Source of the DNA: Treponema sp.
Lineage (GTDB): Bacteria; Spirochaetota; Spirochaetia; Treponematales; Breznakiellaceae
Assembly (NCBI GenBank): GCA_031278815.1
Contig: JAITJS010000143.1
Span: 1-58,508 of the forward strand
Direction of reading: 5' to 3'
Length of the DNA stretch: 58,508 nt
The notes under the pieces were generated by a model. The model worked only from the letters and a program-made list of their open reading frames with translations, did no database searches and was not told where the DNA came from. Shown in pieces: positions 33,274 to 41,111 of this stretch. How positions within the stretch are numbered: the first letter of the stretch is position 1; every line of letters begins with the position of its first letter. The translations under genes and the position numbers were made by a program.

Positions 33274-34921
33274 CATTGTTTTTATTAGTTTTGAAAGAGG
33301 CGCCGAAAAAAAGACAACCCTAAAGGCGGTGAAGGGCCAAAAGATTATTGAGGCTGCCCGTCTTGGGGGAATTAAAATCGAAACTCCCTGTAACGGCCTT
33401 GGGCTCTGTGGAAAATGCGGGGTACGGAACGCCGGGAGCGGCGCGGTTATCCTTGCCTGTCAGGAAGCGGTCGAAGCGGACGCCGCCTATATCCTGCGGG
33501 ATTACGAGCATGAAAACGACAGCCTCCGCATTCTTTCCGAGGGCACGAGCTTTGCATATCCCCTGGAACCTTTTATTACCAAACAACTGGTGAACGGCAA
33601 GACCGAAGTCTACGGCGGGGAAGAACTTTTGGGCATTGAGGACCATGATACCGGCGGTTTAGTATACGGCCTTGCGGTCGATATAGGCACCACAACTATT
33701 GTGGCGAATCTGGTGGATATTGCGCGGGGGAAAAGTCTCGCCTCCGTCTCGGCGCTGAACCCCCAGTCAAATTACGCCCAGGATGTATTGGGACGCATCC
33801 ATTTTGCGGGTAAAGATGACGGCCTATCGGTCTTATACCGAGCCTTTATCGAAAAACTCAATCAAATGATTGGGGATTTAACACGGAAAACAAAGGTTTC
33901 GCCAGCCCGCATCTACGAGCTTGTGTATAGCGGCAACACCACCATGCTGCACCTTGCCTGCAACATTGATCCGTCCGGCCTTGGGAAGTACCCCTATACG
34001 CCGGCCATTTTTGGCGGCTGCCATACAACGGAAAGGGGCCTTGCTGTTTCGTCCTTTGCCCGCGTTTATCTTCCGCCGATTATTTCAGCCTATGTGGGTA
34101 CCGACATTACTTCCGGTTTATTGATAACCAGGCTGGAAGAAAGAAAAGGCAGCGTTCTTTTTATCGACATCGGAACAAACGGGGAGATGGCCTTTGCCAA
34201 AGACGGCCGTATCGCGGCGGCGTCCACAGCGGCAGGCCCCGCCTTTGAGGGGATGAATATTTCCTGCGGCATGAGGGCCGGCGCTGGCGCCATTGAATCC
34301 TTCACCATTAATGACGACGGCTCCTGTGTATACGCGGTGATCGGCGGCGGCCAAAATAGCCGAAAGGCCGCAGGAATTTGTGGCAGCGGACTGCTTGACA
34401 TTGCAGGAGAACTCGTCCGTACCGGCGTCATCGACAGCCGGGGTCGGTTTGTTCCCCCCGATAAAGGCAATTATTCCGCCCTGTTACAGGAACGCATGGG
34501 GCAGATGGAAGGGAAAAACGTCTTTTTTATTACGGAGGATGTATACCTCGCCCAAAAAGACATACGGCAGATCCAGCTTGCCAAGGGCGCCATACGCTGC
34601 GGCATTGAGATGCTCCTTTCCCGCTTCGATTTCGGGGCCGGTACCGGGGACAATGCCGGAGATATAGATGAAATAATCATCGCCGGCTCTTTCGGCTTCC
34701 ACCTCAACGAGGAAAGCCTTCTTCGTATCGGCCTCCTCCCGCCCCGGTGCCGGGGAAAAATTGTTTTTGCCGGAAACACCTCCCTTTCCGGGGCCGAGGC
34801 GTTTCTGCTGAACGCCTCGTTCAGGCAGAAGATGAAGGAAGTAACCGCGCGGGTGGAAAAGATCGAGCTTGCCCAGGATGCTGAATTTGAGCGTACCTTT
34901 ATCAAATATATGGGGTTCTGA
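33266..34921 (+). CDS. RACo/RamA-type corrinoid protein activase
   Basis: This 551-residue protein reduces accidentally oxidised Co(II) corrinoid back to Co(I) using ATP. The N-terminal [2Fe-2S] ferredoxin domain has Cys42, Cys48, Cys51 and Cys65 (PCNGLGLCGKCG...LACQ). A linker leads to an ASKHA ATPase domain (DUF4445): GLAVDIGTTTIVANLVD near residue 132, SGNTTMLHLACNIDP near 220 and VLFIDIGTNGEMAF near 293. Length and order match RACo of acetogens. It is needed only where a corrinoid methyl carrier works, which supports a real methyl-transfer pathway here. Confidence 0.95.
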   Translation: MPDIVFISFERGAEKKTTLKAVKGQKIIEAARLGGIKIETPCNGLGLCGKCGVRNAGSGAVILACQEAVEADAAYILRDYEHENDSLRILSEGTSFAYPLEPFITKQLVNGKTEVYGGEELLGIEDHDTGGLVYGLAVDIGTTTIVANLVDIARGKSLASVSALNPQSNYAQDVLGRIHFAGKDDGLSVLYRAFIEKLNQMIGDLTRKTKVSPARIYELVYSGNTTMLHLACNIDPSGLGKYPYTPAIFGGCHTTERGLAVSSFARVYLPPIISAYVGTDITSGLLITRLEERKGSVLFIDIGTNGEMAFAKDGRIAAASTAAGPAFEGMNISCGMRAGAGAIESFTINDDGSCVYAVIGGGQNSRKAAGICGSGLLDIAGELVRTGVIDSRGRFVPPDKGNYSALLQERMGQMEGKNVFFITEDVYLAQKDIRQIQLAKGAIRCGIEMLLSRFDFGAGTGDNAGDIDEIIIAGSFGFHLNEESLLRIGLLPPRCRGKIVFAGNTSLSGAEAFLLNASFRQKMKEVTARVEKIELAQDAEFERTFIKYMGF

Positions 34922-34924
34922 GTA

Positions 34925-35686
34925 ATGGAGCGCCATGTTGACACCGATTTTGACCTGAACGCCCTGTGCATGGGACACATTACGGGAAATACCGCCCATA
35001 ACAATATCATCGCCTTTCCGGATGATTTTACCACCGAGGCAAAGGCCCTGGGAGCGGAATATGAAACAACCGCCAACGGCTTTGCAGTTATACGCCCGCT
35101 CTTTACCGAACCGGACGCGCTTTACACTATTCCCTCCTTTGGCGAATCCGCAGTGATCAAAAACGTAGTTGACAAGATAGGCGGCGCGTCAAAAGAGAAA
35201 AAGGTCCTGTTAAAACTTAACGGCCCCTATTCGGTTCTCGCTTCCCTCGTCAAGCCTGAACTTTTTTACCGCTGGTGCGCAAAACACCGGGAAGCGATCC
35301 ATTCCGCCCTTGATTCAATTACCGCAAGTATGGAACACTATCTTAATGCATCAATTGATTCAGGCGCAGGTATTGTTTCGCTGGCTGACCCTTACGCGAA
35401 GGTTTCGATATTGGGTGAAAAACGCTACAGGGAATTCGCCGCCACCTATCTGTTAAAATTATTGCGGAGTGTTGACGGCAAAAAGCCGGTGATTCATCTT
35501 TGTCCCCACAGTTCAACTCCTCTGGTACAATTCGGTTATTTTGAAGTAAAAGAAATTCCGACAAGCGGGGATTCATATTTGGATACCCTTATCCACCGGA
35601 AAGGCCCTTTGCTGCTGGGGAACCGATGCATATATTCGGGAAAAATTGAATCCCTAACTTCCCTGATATACACCGGTTTCCAATAA
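34925..35686 (+). CDS. Short UroD/MtaA-family methyltransferase 3
   Basis: This 253-residue protein is a third member of the fold, about 90 residues shorter than its two neighbours. The zinc pattern is kept as IHLCPHSS near residue 196 and GNRCIYSG near 235, although the glycine after His-x-Cys is lost. Matching core segments are LLKLNGPYSVLASLVKPELFYRW and GIVSLADPYAKVSILGEKRYREF. The N-terminal part (HVDTDFDLNALCMGHITGNTAHNN) replaces the usual first helices. It starts 3 bases after the activase gene and ends the plus-strand operon. A different substrate from the other two is likely. Confidence 0.78.
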   Translation: MERHVDTDFDLNALCMGHITGNTAHNNIIAFPDDFTTEAKALGAEYETTANGFAVIRPLFTEPDALYTIPSFGESAVIKNVVDKIGGASKEKKVLLKLNGPYSVLASLVKPELFYRWCAKHREAIHSALDSITASMEHYLNASIDSGAGIVSLADPYAKVSILGEKRYREFAATYLLKLLRSVDGKKPVIHLCPHSSTPLVQFGYFEVKEIPTSGDSYLDTLIHRKGPLLLGNRCIYSGKIESLTSLIYTGFQ

Positions 35687-35706
35687 CATAGAGCGGCCTT
35701 ATCGGA

Positions 35707-37215
35707 TCACTCCTTAATATAAGCGCCCACATCCTTTTCGTACCACGATTCCCGGTAGGGGAGGGGGCGGTACTTCTGAATGTTTTTATTGTACTGGCTG
35801 TTTGATAAGATTCGTTTGAGCCGGTATGCGATTTCAAACGCACCTGAATATCCCATGTAATTAAAGCCAGGATTAAACAGGGGCAGCACCGGAAGCCCGT
35901 GCTTCGCCGTAAAATTGCCGCCCCCTATGTGCATTAAAAGCACGTCCGGTTTTATTTTGCGGAGCAGGTTCGCCTGTTCAAAGGGATGCTGGGAGGCGAT
36001 GTCGATACAGGTGTCCCCGGAAACGGGCGCGTCATCCAGGACAGGTTCAACAAAATGATCGATGTGGTGGCTCTTGAGACCTGCGATTTCGAGGCCCAGG
36101 TCGTTAACGAGTTCGGCGGTAACGAATATGCGCATTTCGCCCCCCGATATATAAGCCCGTTTCCCTTTGAGGATTTTCCGGTAAGGCTCCAGGGCTTCGT
36201 CGAGGGCGGCATCTTCTTTTTCAATAAGCAGTTTCGCCTGTTCCTCAATATGAAAATGCTCCGCTATTTTCATAAGCCAGCGTCCCGTTCCCTTTCTGCC
36301 GATAGGCATGGTGTCGATGATGGAGGGGATGCCGTATGCTTCAGAGATATGCTGGACGTAGTAATCGTCGTGGGTACCGCAAATGCTTACATTGAGCGCA
36401 GCATCCAGGACTTTGCGGAAGTCTTTGGGAGACGCGAAACATGGAATAAAATTGACTTTGAGTTCCAGGGCGGTGAGGAGCCGGGCAAGCTCCAACTCGT
36501 CGGGCCGTCCCATGGAGCCGACGTTGAACACGTTGACGGTGCGGGCGTTGTTGTAATTCCAGAGTATGTCGTCCAGTTTGTCGGGGATCACGAGGCTTTC
36601 CCGCTCGGTTTTCTTTTTGCTTAAATTCTTGAGTATCCCGTTGTATACTGCGTCGTAGGCGGTGGCCATGAGTTTTGTTTTAAAGCCTTCGCAGTTTACC
36701 GACACCAAGTCTGCCGAAACGTCCTTCCTGAGTTCGTCGAGGATTTTATCCACATCGTCGCCGATGAGGGCGGGAACGCAGGTGGAGGTAACCACGATGG
36801 CTTCGGGCCGGAATTCCCTGTCGGCGTAGATCACCGCTTCCCGCAGTTTCGTTTCGCCCCCGGAAATTACGTCGCTTTCGTCAAGGTTGGTGGAAATCTG
36901 TATCGTGCTGCCCTGGGCGGGGTCCCGCAGGCGTTTCATGTTCCTGGTCGCGCCGATACCGCCGACGGACCAGAAGCCGCATCCCACGGGGCCGTGGACA
37001 ATCACTACCGTGTTCCGCAGGGTGTTGAGCATGGCAAGGCTCAGGGTAAACTGACAGCCGAAACTCTGACCGAAGCTCCGGTTTGCCTGGTTAAAACAGC
37101 CGCCGTCCTTGCGACCCAGCCGTTCTCGTAATTGCGCGCAGGTTCCGCAATAGGCGGTCCCCGCCTGAAGTCTGTCTTCCCTGGGCGGCGCCGCTCGTTC
37201 AATCGTCATTGCCAT
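35707..37215 (-). CDS. NifD-like nitrogenase-family catalytic subunit
   Basis: This 502-residue protein has the nitrogenase component 1 alpha fold. The three P-cluster cysteines of NifD are found at Cys54 (SFGCQF), Cys79 (HGPVGCGFW) and Cys146 (TSTCVPALIGDD). Cys279 (NVSICGTHDD) lies 14 residues before YGIP, the same distance as the cofactor-binding Cys275 of NifD. The cofactor histidine (NifD His442) has no equivalent: the aligned stretch LPVLPLFNPGFNYMGYSG holds none. Extra cysteines Cys23, Cys26 and Cys40 precede the core. So a large Fe-S cofactor seems likely but with altered chemistry. AGGAGG precedes the ATG, and the gene follows the NifK-like gene by 27 bases. Confidence 0.88.
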   Translation of the reverse strand: MAMTIERAAPPREDRLQAGTAYCGTCAQLRERLGRKDGGCFNQANRSFGQSFGCQFTLSLAMLNTLRNTVVIVHGPVGCGFWSVGGIGATRNMKRLRDPAQGSTIQISTNLDESDVISGGETKLREAVIYADREFRPEAIVVTSTCVPALIGDDVDKILDELRKDVSADLVSVNCEGFKTKLMATAYDAVYNGILKNLSKKKTERESLVIPDKLDDILWNYNNARTVNVFNVGSMGRPDELELARLLTALELKVNFIPCFASPKDFRKVLDAALNVSICGTHDDYYVQHISEAYGIPSIIDTMPIGRKGTGRWLMKIAEHFHIEEQAKLLIEKEDAALDEALEPYRKILKGKRAYISGGEMRIFVTAELVNDLGLEIAGLKSHHIDHFVEPVLDDAPVSGDTCIDIASQHPFEQANLLRKIKPDVLLMHIGGGNFTAKHGLPVLPLFNPGFNYMGYSGAFEIAYRLKRILSNSQYNKNIQKYRPLPYRESWYEKDVGAYIKE

Positions 37216-37242
37216 ATAGATCCTCCTCTTTACCGCATCGCT

Positions 37243-38577
37243 TTAGCGCGCTGCCACCAGCAGGCCGAAGCTGTCTTCGGCCAGGGCAAGGCCGCCGTTA
37301 AAGCCCGCGTAAGTTTTGTTAAATACAACCCTGTTTGTTATGGGGAACGAAATTGAAAGCAGGGGAACGCCCAGTTCTTCGGCGTAATCCCGCTCGTACA
37401 CGCTGCCGAATATCACCGCCGGCGCAAAGGGTTCGTAATAGTCGTGGTTGCGGTTCCGTTCCCAGTTGGCGGTAAGGTAATGCCGCAGGGCCGAGGCATT
37501 TGTATCGTAGTAAACCTTGGGTTCAAGTCCCGACGAATAATTTTTAAAGCGCCTGTCCAGGGAAGCTTTGTTTTTTTCGGTAACGGGGTCCGTCACCATG
37601 GTAAGGTGGGGAACCCAGCCCAGTTCATCGGAAATAAAATTGGAGACTGCCGGAGCGTAATTGGAGTCGGCCGCCACGACTCCGTAACGCTGGAGTTCAA
37701 TGTCGTTGTAGATATCGGCGATACGCTCAAAATAATCAAAGTAGATTTCTTCTTCCGCCTTGACGGCCTTAGTGACAAGTGCCTCCTCTATCGCAAGCGC
37801 CTTGCCCACATTGCGCAGGAACCGTTCCGTCTGGAAAAAGCCGATAGGGAACTGTTCCCGTATAAAGGGAATTCCATGGGCTTCCTGAAATGCCGCCGCT
37901 GCAAGGGGAGCATACACATCGGAAAGCACGATGTTGAGTTCGGCGCTTCCGGCGTTGCGGAAATTGTCGAGGGTCTCCCCTTCGCCGATAAAGGTGTTGG
38001 CGTTAACGCCGATGAGGGCGAGAACCCGCTTTATCTCCTTTAAGTTGCCTTTGTAAAAGGGATCGTTTCCGGGAATTACGCCGAAAACATTAACCGTGTT
38101 TTTCCGTCTGGCCTCAGTTTTGATGATGTATTTCCTCGCAAGCGTTTCCAGCAGGAGGTCGTAACCCTGCTGGGAATTACCCTTGAAGCTTGGCGTCTGC
38201 ACCGCCAGAACCGGCAGTCCTGCCATATTGTCCGCCACCATGCGTATGTCGTCGCCTATCATTTCAACCTGACAGCCTGAAATAACAACGTAGAGGTCGC
38301 CGTCAATAAGTTCCACTGTAGTGCGTATCTGCTCTTCAAGGCGACCCTCGCCGCCAAAGATTATTTCCTTTTCGGCCACGTTGGTAGAAGGTATGGACAC
38401 CGCGCCACAGTAGCCGCCGCCCCAATAACCCGCGCCGGCGTTGCCGCCTATGTAGTAGTTGTACGCGCAACCCGCGCCGGCGTGTACAATAGGAATAGTC
38501 CTGTGCATGGCCCTCATCAGCGCCAGTGCGCCGCCCAGGGCACATACGTACCGGGGCCTGTCAACAATCGTACTCAA
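37243..38577 (-). CDS. NifK-like nitrogenase-family partner subunit
   Basis: This 444-residue protein would form the beta subunit of the nitrogenase-like enzyme. The start is TTG at 38577, 8 bases after AAAGGAG; frames reaching farther upstream overlap cysK and give no related sequence. P-cluster cysteines are Cys12 (RYVCALGGA), Cys37 (HAGAGCAYN; 25 residues on, as in NifK) and Cys102 (VISGCQVEMIGDD). The GGEGRLEEQIRTTVELIDGDLYVV segment and SFPITNRVVFNKTYAGFNGGL at the end match the family. It lacks the long N-terminal arm of NifK. It is followed by the NifD-like gene, the reverse of the classical order. Confidence 0.87.
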   Translation of the reverse strand: MSTIVDRPRYVCALGGALALMRAMHRTIPIVHAGAGCAYNYYIGGNAGAGYWGGGYCGAVSIPSTNVAEKEIIFGGEGRLEEQIRTTVELIDGDLYVVISGCQVEMIGDDIRMVADNMAGLPVLAVQTPSFKGNSQQGYDLLLETLARKYIIKTEARRKNTVNVFGVIPGNDPFYKGNLKEIKRVLALIGVNANTFIGEGETLDNFRNAGSAELNIVLSDVYAPLAAAAFQEAHGIPFIREQFPIGFFQTERFLRNVGKALAIEEALVTKAVKAEEEIYFDYFERIADIYNDIELQRYGVVAADSNYAPAVSNFISDELGWVPHLTMVTDPVTEKNKASLDRRFKNYSSGLEPKVYYDTNASALRHYLTANWERNRNHDYYEPFAPAVIFGSVYERDYAEELGVPLLSISFPITNRVVFNKTYAGFNGGLALAEDSFGLLVAAR

Positions 38578-38590
38578 TTTGGTTTCTCCT

Positions 38591-39559
38591 TTAATACCAG
38601 ATGGGGCTTTTTGTTTTGGGAATATCTTTCCACAGTACCGTTGAAAGATAGCGTTCGCCGGTGTCGGGAAGAATGGCCGCAACGGTTTTGCCCCTGTTTT
38701 CGGTTCTGGCGGCAACCCTCGCCGCGGCAAAGGCGGCGGCCCCCGAGGATATGCCCACCAGAAGGCCCTCCTCCCGGGCAAGCGCCCTGGCAGTGTCCAC
38801 CGCCTCCTCATTCCGCACTCGGAATATTTCATCAATAATTGAAAGGTCGAGCACGTCGGGCACAAAACCCGCCCCAATGCCCTGGATCTGATGCGGCCCG
38901 GGTTTACCCCCCGACAGTACCGGCGATGCGTCTGGTTCTACCGCCACCGCCTTTATCCCGGTCTTCTGCTCCTTGAGGAAAGCCGCCGCGCCGGTGATGG
39001 TACCGCCGGTGCCCACCCCTGCCACCAGGATGTCCACTTTACCCGATGTGGCCTCCCAAATTTCGGGCCCCGTGATTTTCCGGTGAATATCCGGATTGGC
39101 GGAATTAGCGAACTGTTGGAGCACCAGGCTCTCCTTGATCTGGGCGTTGAGTTCCAGGGCTTTGTTCACCGCCCCCTTCATACCCAGGGCGCCGGGCGTT
39201 AGCACCAGTTCCGCCCCCAGGGCGAAGAGTAACTGCCGTCGCTCAATACTCATAGTGTCGGGCATGGTGAGGATGAGGCGGTACCCCCTGGCCGCCGCCA
39301 CAAAGGCAAGGCCGATCCCCGTATTACCCGAAGTGGGTTCGATAAGCACCATCCCGGTCTTCAAAAGGCCCTTGGCCTCAGCGTCCTCGATCATAGCCTT
39401 GGCGATGCGGTCCTTCACGCTAGAGAGGGGGTTAAAATACTCCAGTTTGAGGAGGAGATCAGCCCCCTCAATTCCCGCCAGCCTCATAAACCTACGGGGC
39501 CGCAGGAGGGGTGTGTCCCCCACCAGTTCCGTCAGGTTATCTACCACTCTGTTTGTCAT
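38591..39559 (-). CDS. cysK: Cysteine synthase (O-acetylserine sulfhydrylase)
   Basis: This 322-residue PLP enzyme makes cysteine from O-acetylserine and sulfide. The PLP lysine lies in [14 protein letters not shown], the substrate loop is [15 protein letters not shown] and the phosphate cup is [12 protein letters not shown]. Length is normal. It is the first gene of the cysK-nifK-nifD-like operon, 13 bases before the NifK-like start, and has a strong promoter. Placing a sulfide-fixing enzyme in front of a nitrogenase-like enzyme points to sulfur release as the reaction outcome, though cysK could also simply serve cysteine supply for Fe-S clusters. Confidence 0.94.
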   Translation of the reverse strand: MTNRVVDNLTELVGDTPLLRPRRFMRLAGIEGADLLLKLEYFNPLSSVKDRIAKAMIEDAEAKGLLKTGMVLIEPTSGNTGIGLAFVAAARGYRLILTMPDTMSIERRQLLFALGAELVLTPGALGMKGAVNKALELNAQIKESLVLQQFANSANPDIHRKITGPEIWEATSGKVDILVAGVGTGGTITGAAAFLKEQKTGIKAVAVEPDASPVLSGGKPGPHQIQGIGAGFVPDVLDLSIIDEIFRVRNEEAVDTARALAREEGLLVGISSGAAAFAAARVAARTENRGKTVAAILPDTGERYLSTVLWKDIPKTKSPIWY

Positions 39560-39589
39560 ATATCTTCTCTCTATGTTTAATAATATATA

Positions 39590-39640
39590 AATCCTATAAT
39601 ATTAATATGCATTATAACGAATATTATTTTAGTTTGTCAA
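39590..39640 (-). promoter_or_regulatory. Strong promoter and operator-like site of the cysK-nifK-nifD-like operon
   Basis: On the minus strand TTGACA (39640-39635) and TATAAT (39616-39611) are exact consensus hexamers with an 18-base spacer. Next to the -10, the plus strand reads AATCCTATAATATTAATATG from 39590, closely matching the palindrome at 27442-27464 (ATTCCTATAAT then TAATAT). The site covers the expected transcription start, a classic repressor position. The leader is about 45 bases and AT-rich. Confidence 0.75.
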
Positions 39641-39689
39641 TAGTGGTAACCATAGATGTTGCGGATCTTAGTCCGAGGGGTGTCAAAGC

Positions 39690-39815
39690 GCCAGAGCAGA
39701 AAAGATACGGGATAAACAGTGGCAGGGGTTACGACCGTAACCGACCACTACTATATCAGCAACATGAGCGTATCCGCCGAAGTCTTTACCGCGATGATTC
39801 ACGACCACTGGCCCA
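39690..39815 (+). pseudogene. Transposase fragment, ISAs1-like
   Basis: Two frames join into a recognisable piece of a DDE transposase: KIRDKQWQGLRP, then after a frameshift VTDHYYISNMSVSAEVFTAMIHDHW. The YYIS...HW pattern is typical of the C-terminal part of ISAs1-family transposases. The sequence then leaves the family within a few residues. No start, terminal repeats or rest of the element are present. Confidence 0.6.
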
Positions 39816-39821
39816 GGCATG

Positions 39822-39861
39822 GTTCTCAGGGCAGACCTCGCCCACGCACGCAATCATAGGC
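39822..39861 (+). repeat. Direct repeat, copy 1, left of the second DUF3782 gene
   Basis: GTTCTCAGGGCAGAC and about 25 further bases match 40805-40844 at roughly 31 of 40 positions, in the same orientation. The two copies bracket the DUF3782 gene; copy 1 covers its last codons. This suggests movement or duplication of the whole unit. Confidence 0.55.
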
Positions 39862-40558
39862 GCCACTCGGTATTGGGCTTTGTTATTTTCACGTCTTCCC
39901 CGGAAGGCTCTATGACATAAAACCCCTTTTTAAGCGCGTATTCCCTTTCTCGGTCGGATACCACCGTCGCCGCCAGGGCCCCGAAAAATTCCCGCCTGTC
40001 GCCGTGCAAATCCGCGTATCTTCGCAGTTTTTCCATGCGCTTGATGTGGGTATCCACATCGGCCATCTGGAGCTTCGCTTTCACCTCAACGGTCATCGTC
40101 TGCGTACCGTTTTCCAGAAAAGCGTCTATTTCGGCGTATATACTATGCTCATCGTCCTTTATTTTCCGGTTGCGGTTAAGCACGCCAAAATTAAAGCCGA
40201 AGGGTCTGAACTTTTCCGGCAAACCGGGAACCAGGGTGTGTTCGGCCTCATCGCCGAATTTGTTGCCCAGATCGCCGACTATCCGCTGCGCCTCTTTAAG
40301 GGCTGCCTCGGTTTTTTCATGTGCCTGGCCGATCGCTCTTACAGTGGCTTGCGTCTCTTTAAGGGCCGCCTCGGTTTTTTCATGTGCCTGACCGATCGCT
40401 CTTACGGTGGCTTGCGTCTCTTTAAAGGCCGCCTCGGTCTCTTTATGCGCTTGACCGATCTCGTCTATGGTTGCCCATACATCATCCAGCGTCACCTTTC
40501 TAGCCGTTCTTCGGGCGGGTCTTGCGCGTTTTCCCCTTGTTGTCTTGACTGGGGACAT
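39854..40558 (-). CDS. DUF3782-like PD-(D/E)XK protein with 21-residue repeats
   Basis: This 234-residue protein is related in plan to the gene at 21511. After a basic start (KTTRGKRARPARRTARK), residues 35-100 contain about two and a half copies of a 21-residue unit (ETQATVRAIGQAHEKTEAAL) encoded by nearly identical 63-base repeats. The C-terminal domain has YAEIDAFLENGTQTMTVEVKAKL, the D/E...ExK nuclease-like core, and ends FYVIEPSGEDVKITKP. AAGGAGA precedes the ATG. The near identity of the DNA repeats means copy number can change by slippage. Function is unknown. Confidence 0.78.
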   Translation of the reverse strand: MSPVKTTRGKRARPARRTARKVTLDDVWATIDEIGQAHKETEAAFKETQATVRAIGQAHEKTEAALKETQATVRAIGQAHEKTEAALKEAQRIVGDLGNKFGDEAEHTLVPGLPEKFRPFGFNFGVLNRNRKIKDDEHSIYAEIDAFLENGTQTMTVEVKAKLQMADVDTHIKRMEKLRRYADLHGDRREFFGALAATVVSDREREYALKKGFYVIEPSGEDVKITKPNTEWRL

Positions 40559-40804
40559 AACTTTCTCCTTACTATGCCGCTATGAGCGGCGCTCAGGGTG
40601 AACATGAGCGCGAATCCTTGCAACGCTTCATGTTAAGGATTTATCCCTGTTCATAGTATAGCAAAACGTTCCGCCTTTGATAAAGACGGCTGAGCCCTGG
40701 ACAAGCTCCCCTTATCGGGACTCCCCCTCTTGCATATTCTTTCGCTTTGAGATAGAAATATACCAGCTATGAGTGATAGAGGACTAAGCGCCAACTACAA
40801 GCCA

Positions 40805-40844
40805 GTTCTCAGGGCAGACTTCATCCAAGCAAGCAGTTATGGGC
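40805..40844 (+). repeat. Direct repeat, copy 2, right of the second DUF3782 gene
   Basis: Begins GTTCTCAGGGCAGAC as copy 1 at 39822 and continues with scattered matches. The surrounding 40559-41111 (about 550 bases) holds no gene I can support; an open frame at 40839-41078 has no protein-like features. Confidence 0.5.
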
Positions 40845-41111
40845 CGCTCAGAGTTCTTGTCACCCCCTGCCAGCGTAAATGCACACGCTCTTTACCGTAA
40901 AAAGGCAGGACTGTCTTCGCATCGGGACGTTTTGCCTTTTTTATACGCTTGCGGCATGGAAAAAGGAGGCGTCTATGGCAAATTAGTACACAAGAGGGAT
41001 ATGCAGTACGCGCATAAACGACGTACAACGTGGAAGGGAAGAGGTATATACGAAGGGCGCGTATACAGCGTGTTGTGATGCGCCCTCAAAACTTTTTATA
41101 AGGAGCATGTA

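Noticed and set aside
23219-38577. Reading the nif-like genes as a conventional N2-fixing nitrogenase
   Set aside because: There are no nifE, nifN, nifV or full nifB, the cofactor histidine is missing in the NifD-like protein, and the neighbours concern methyl transfer and sulfur. Nitrogen fixation cannot be excluded, because some Group IV-type enzymes have been linked to it, but the locus does not support it.
40839-41078. Open frame of 79 codons before the CsgG-like gene
   Set aside because: It begins inside a direct-repeat copy, has no ribosome site and its residue composition looks random.
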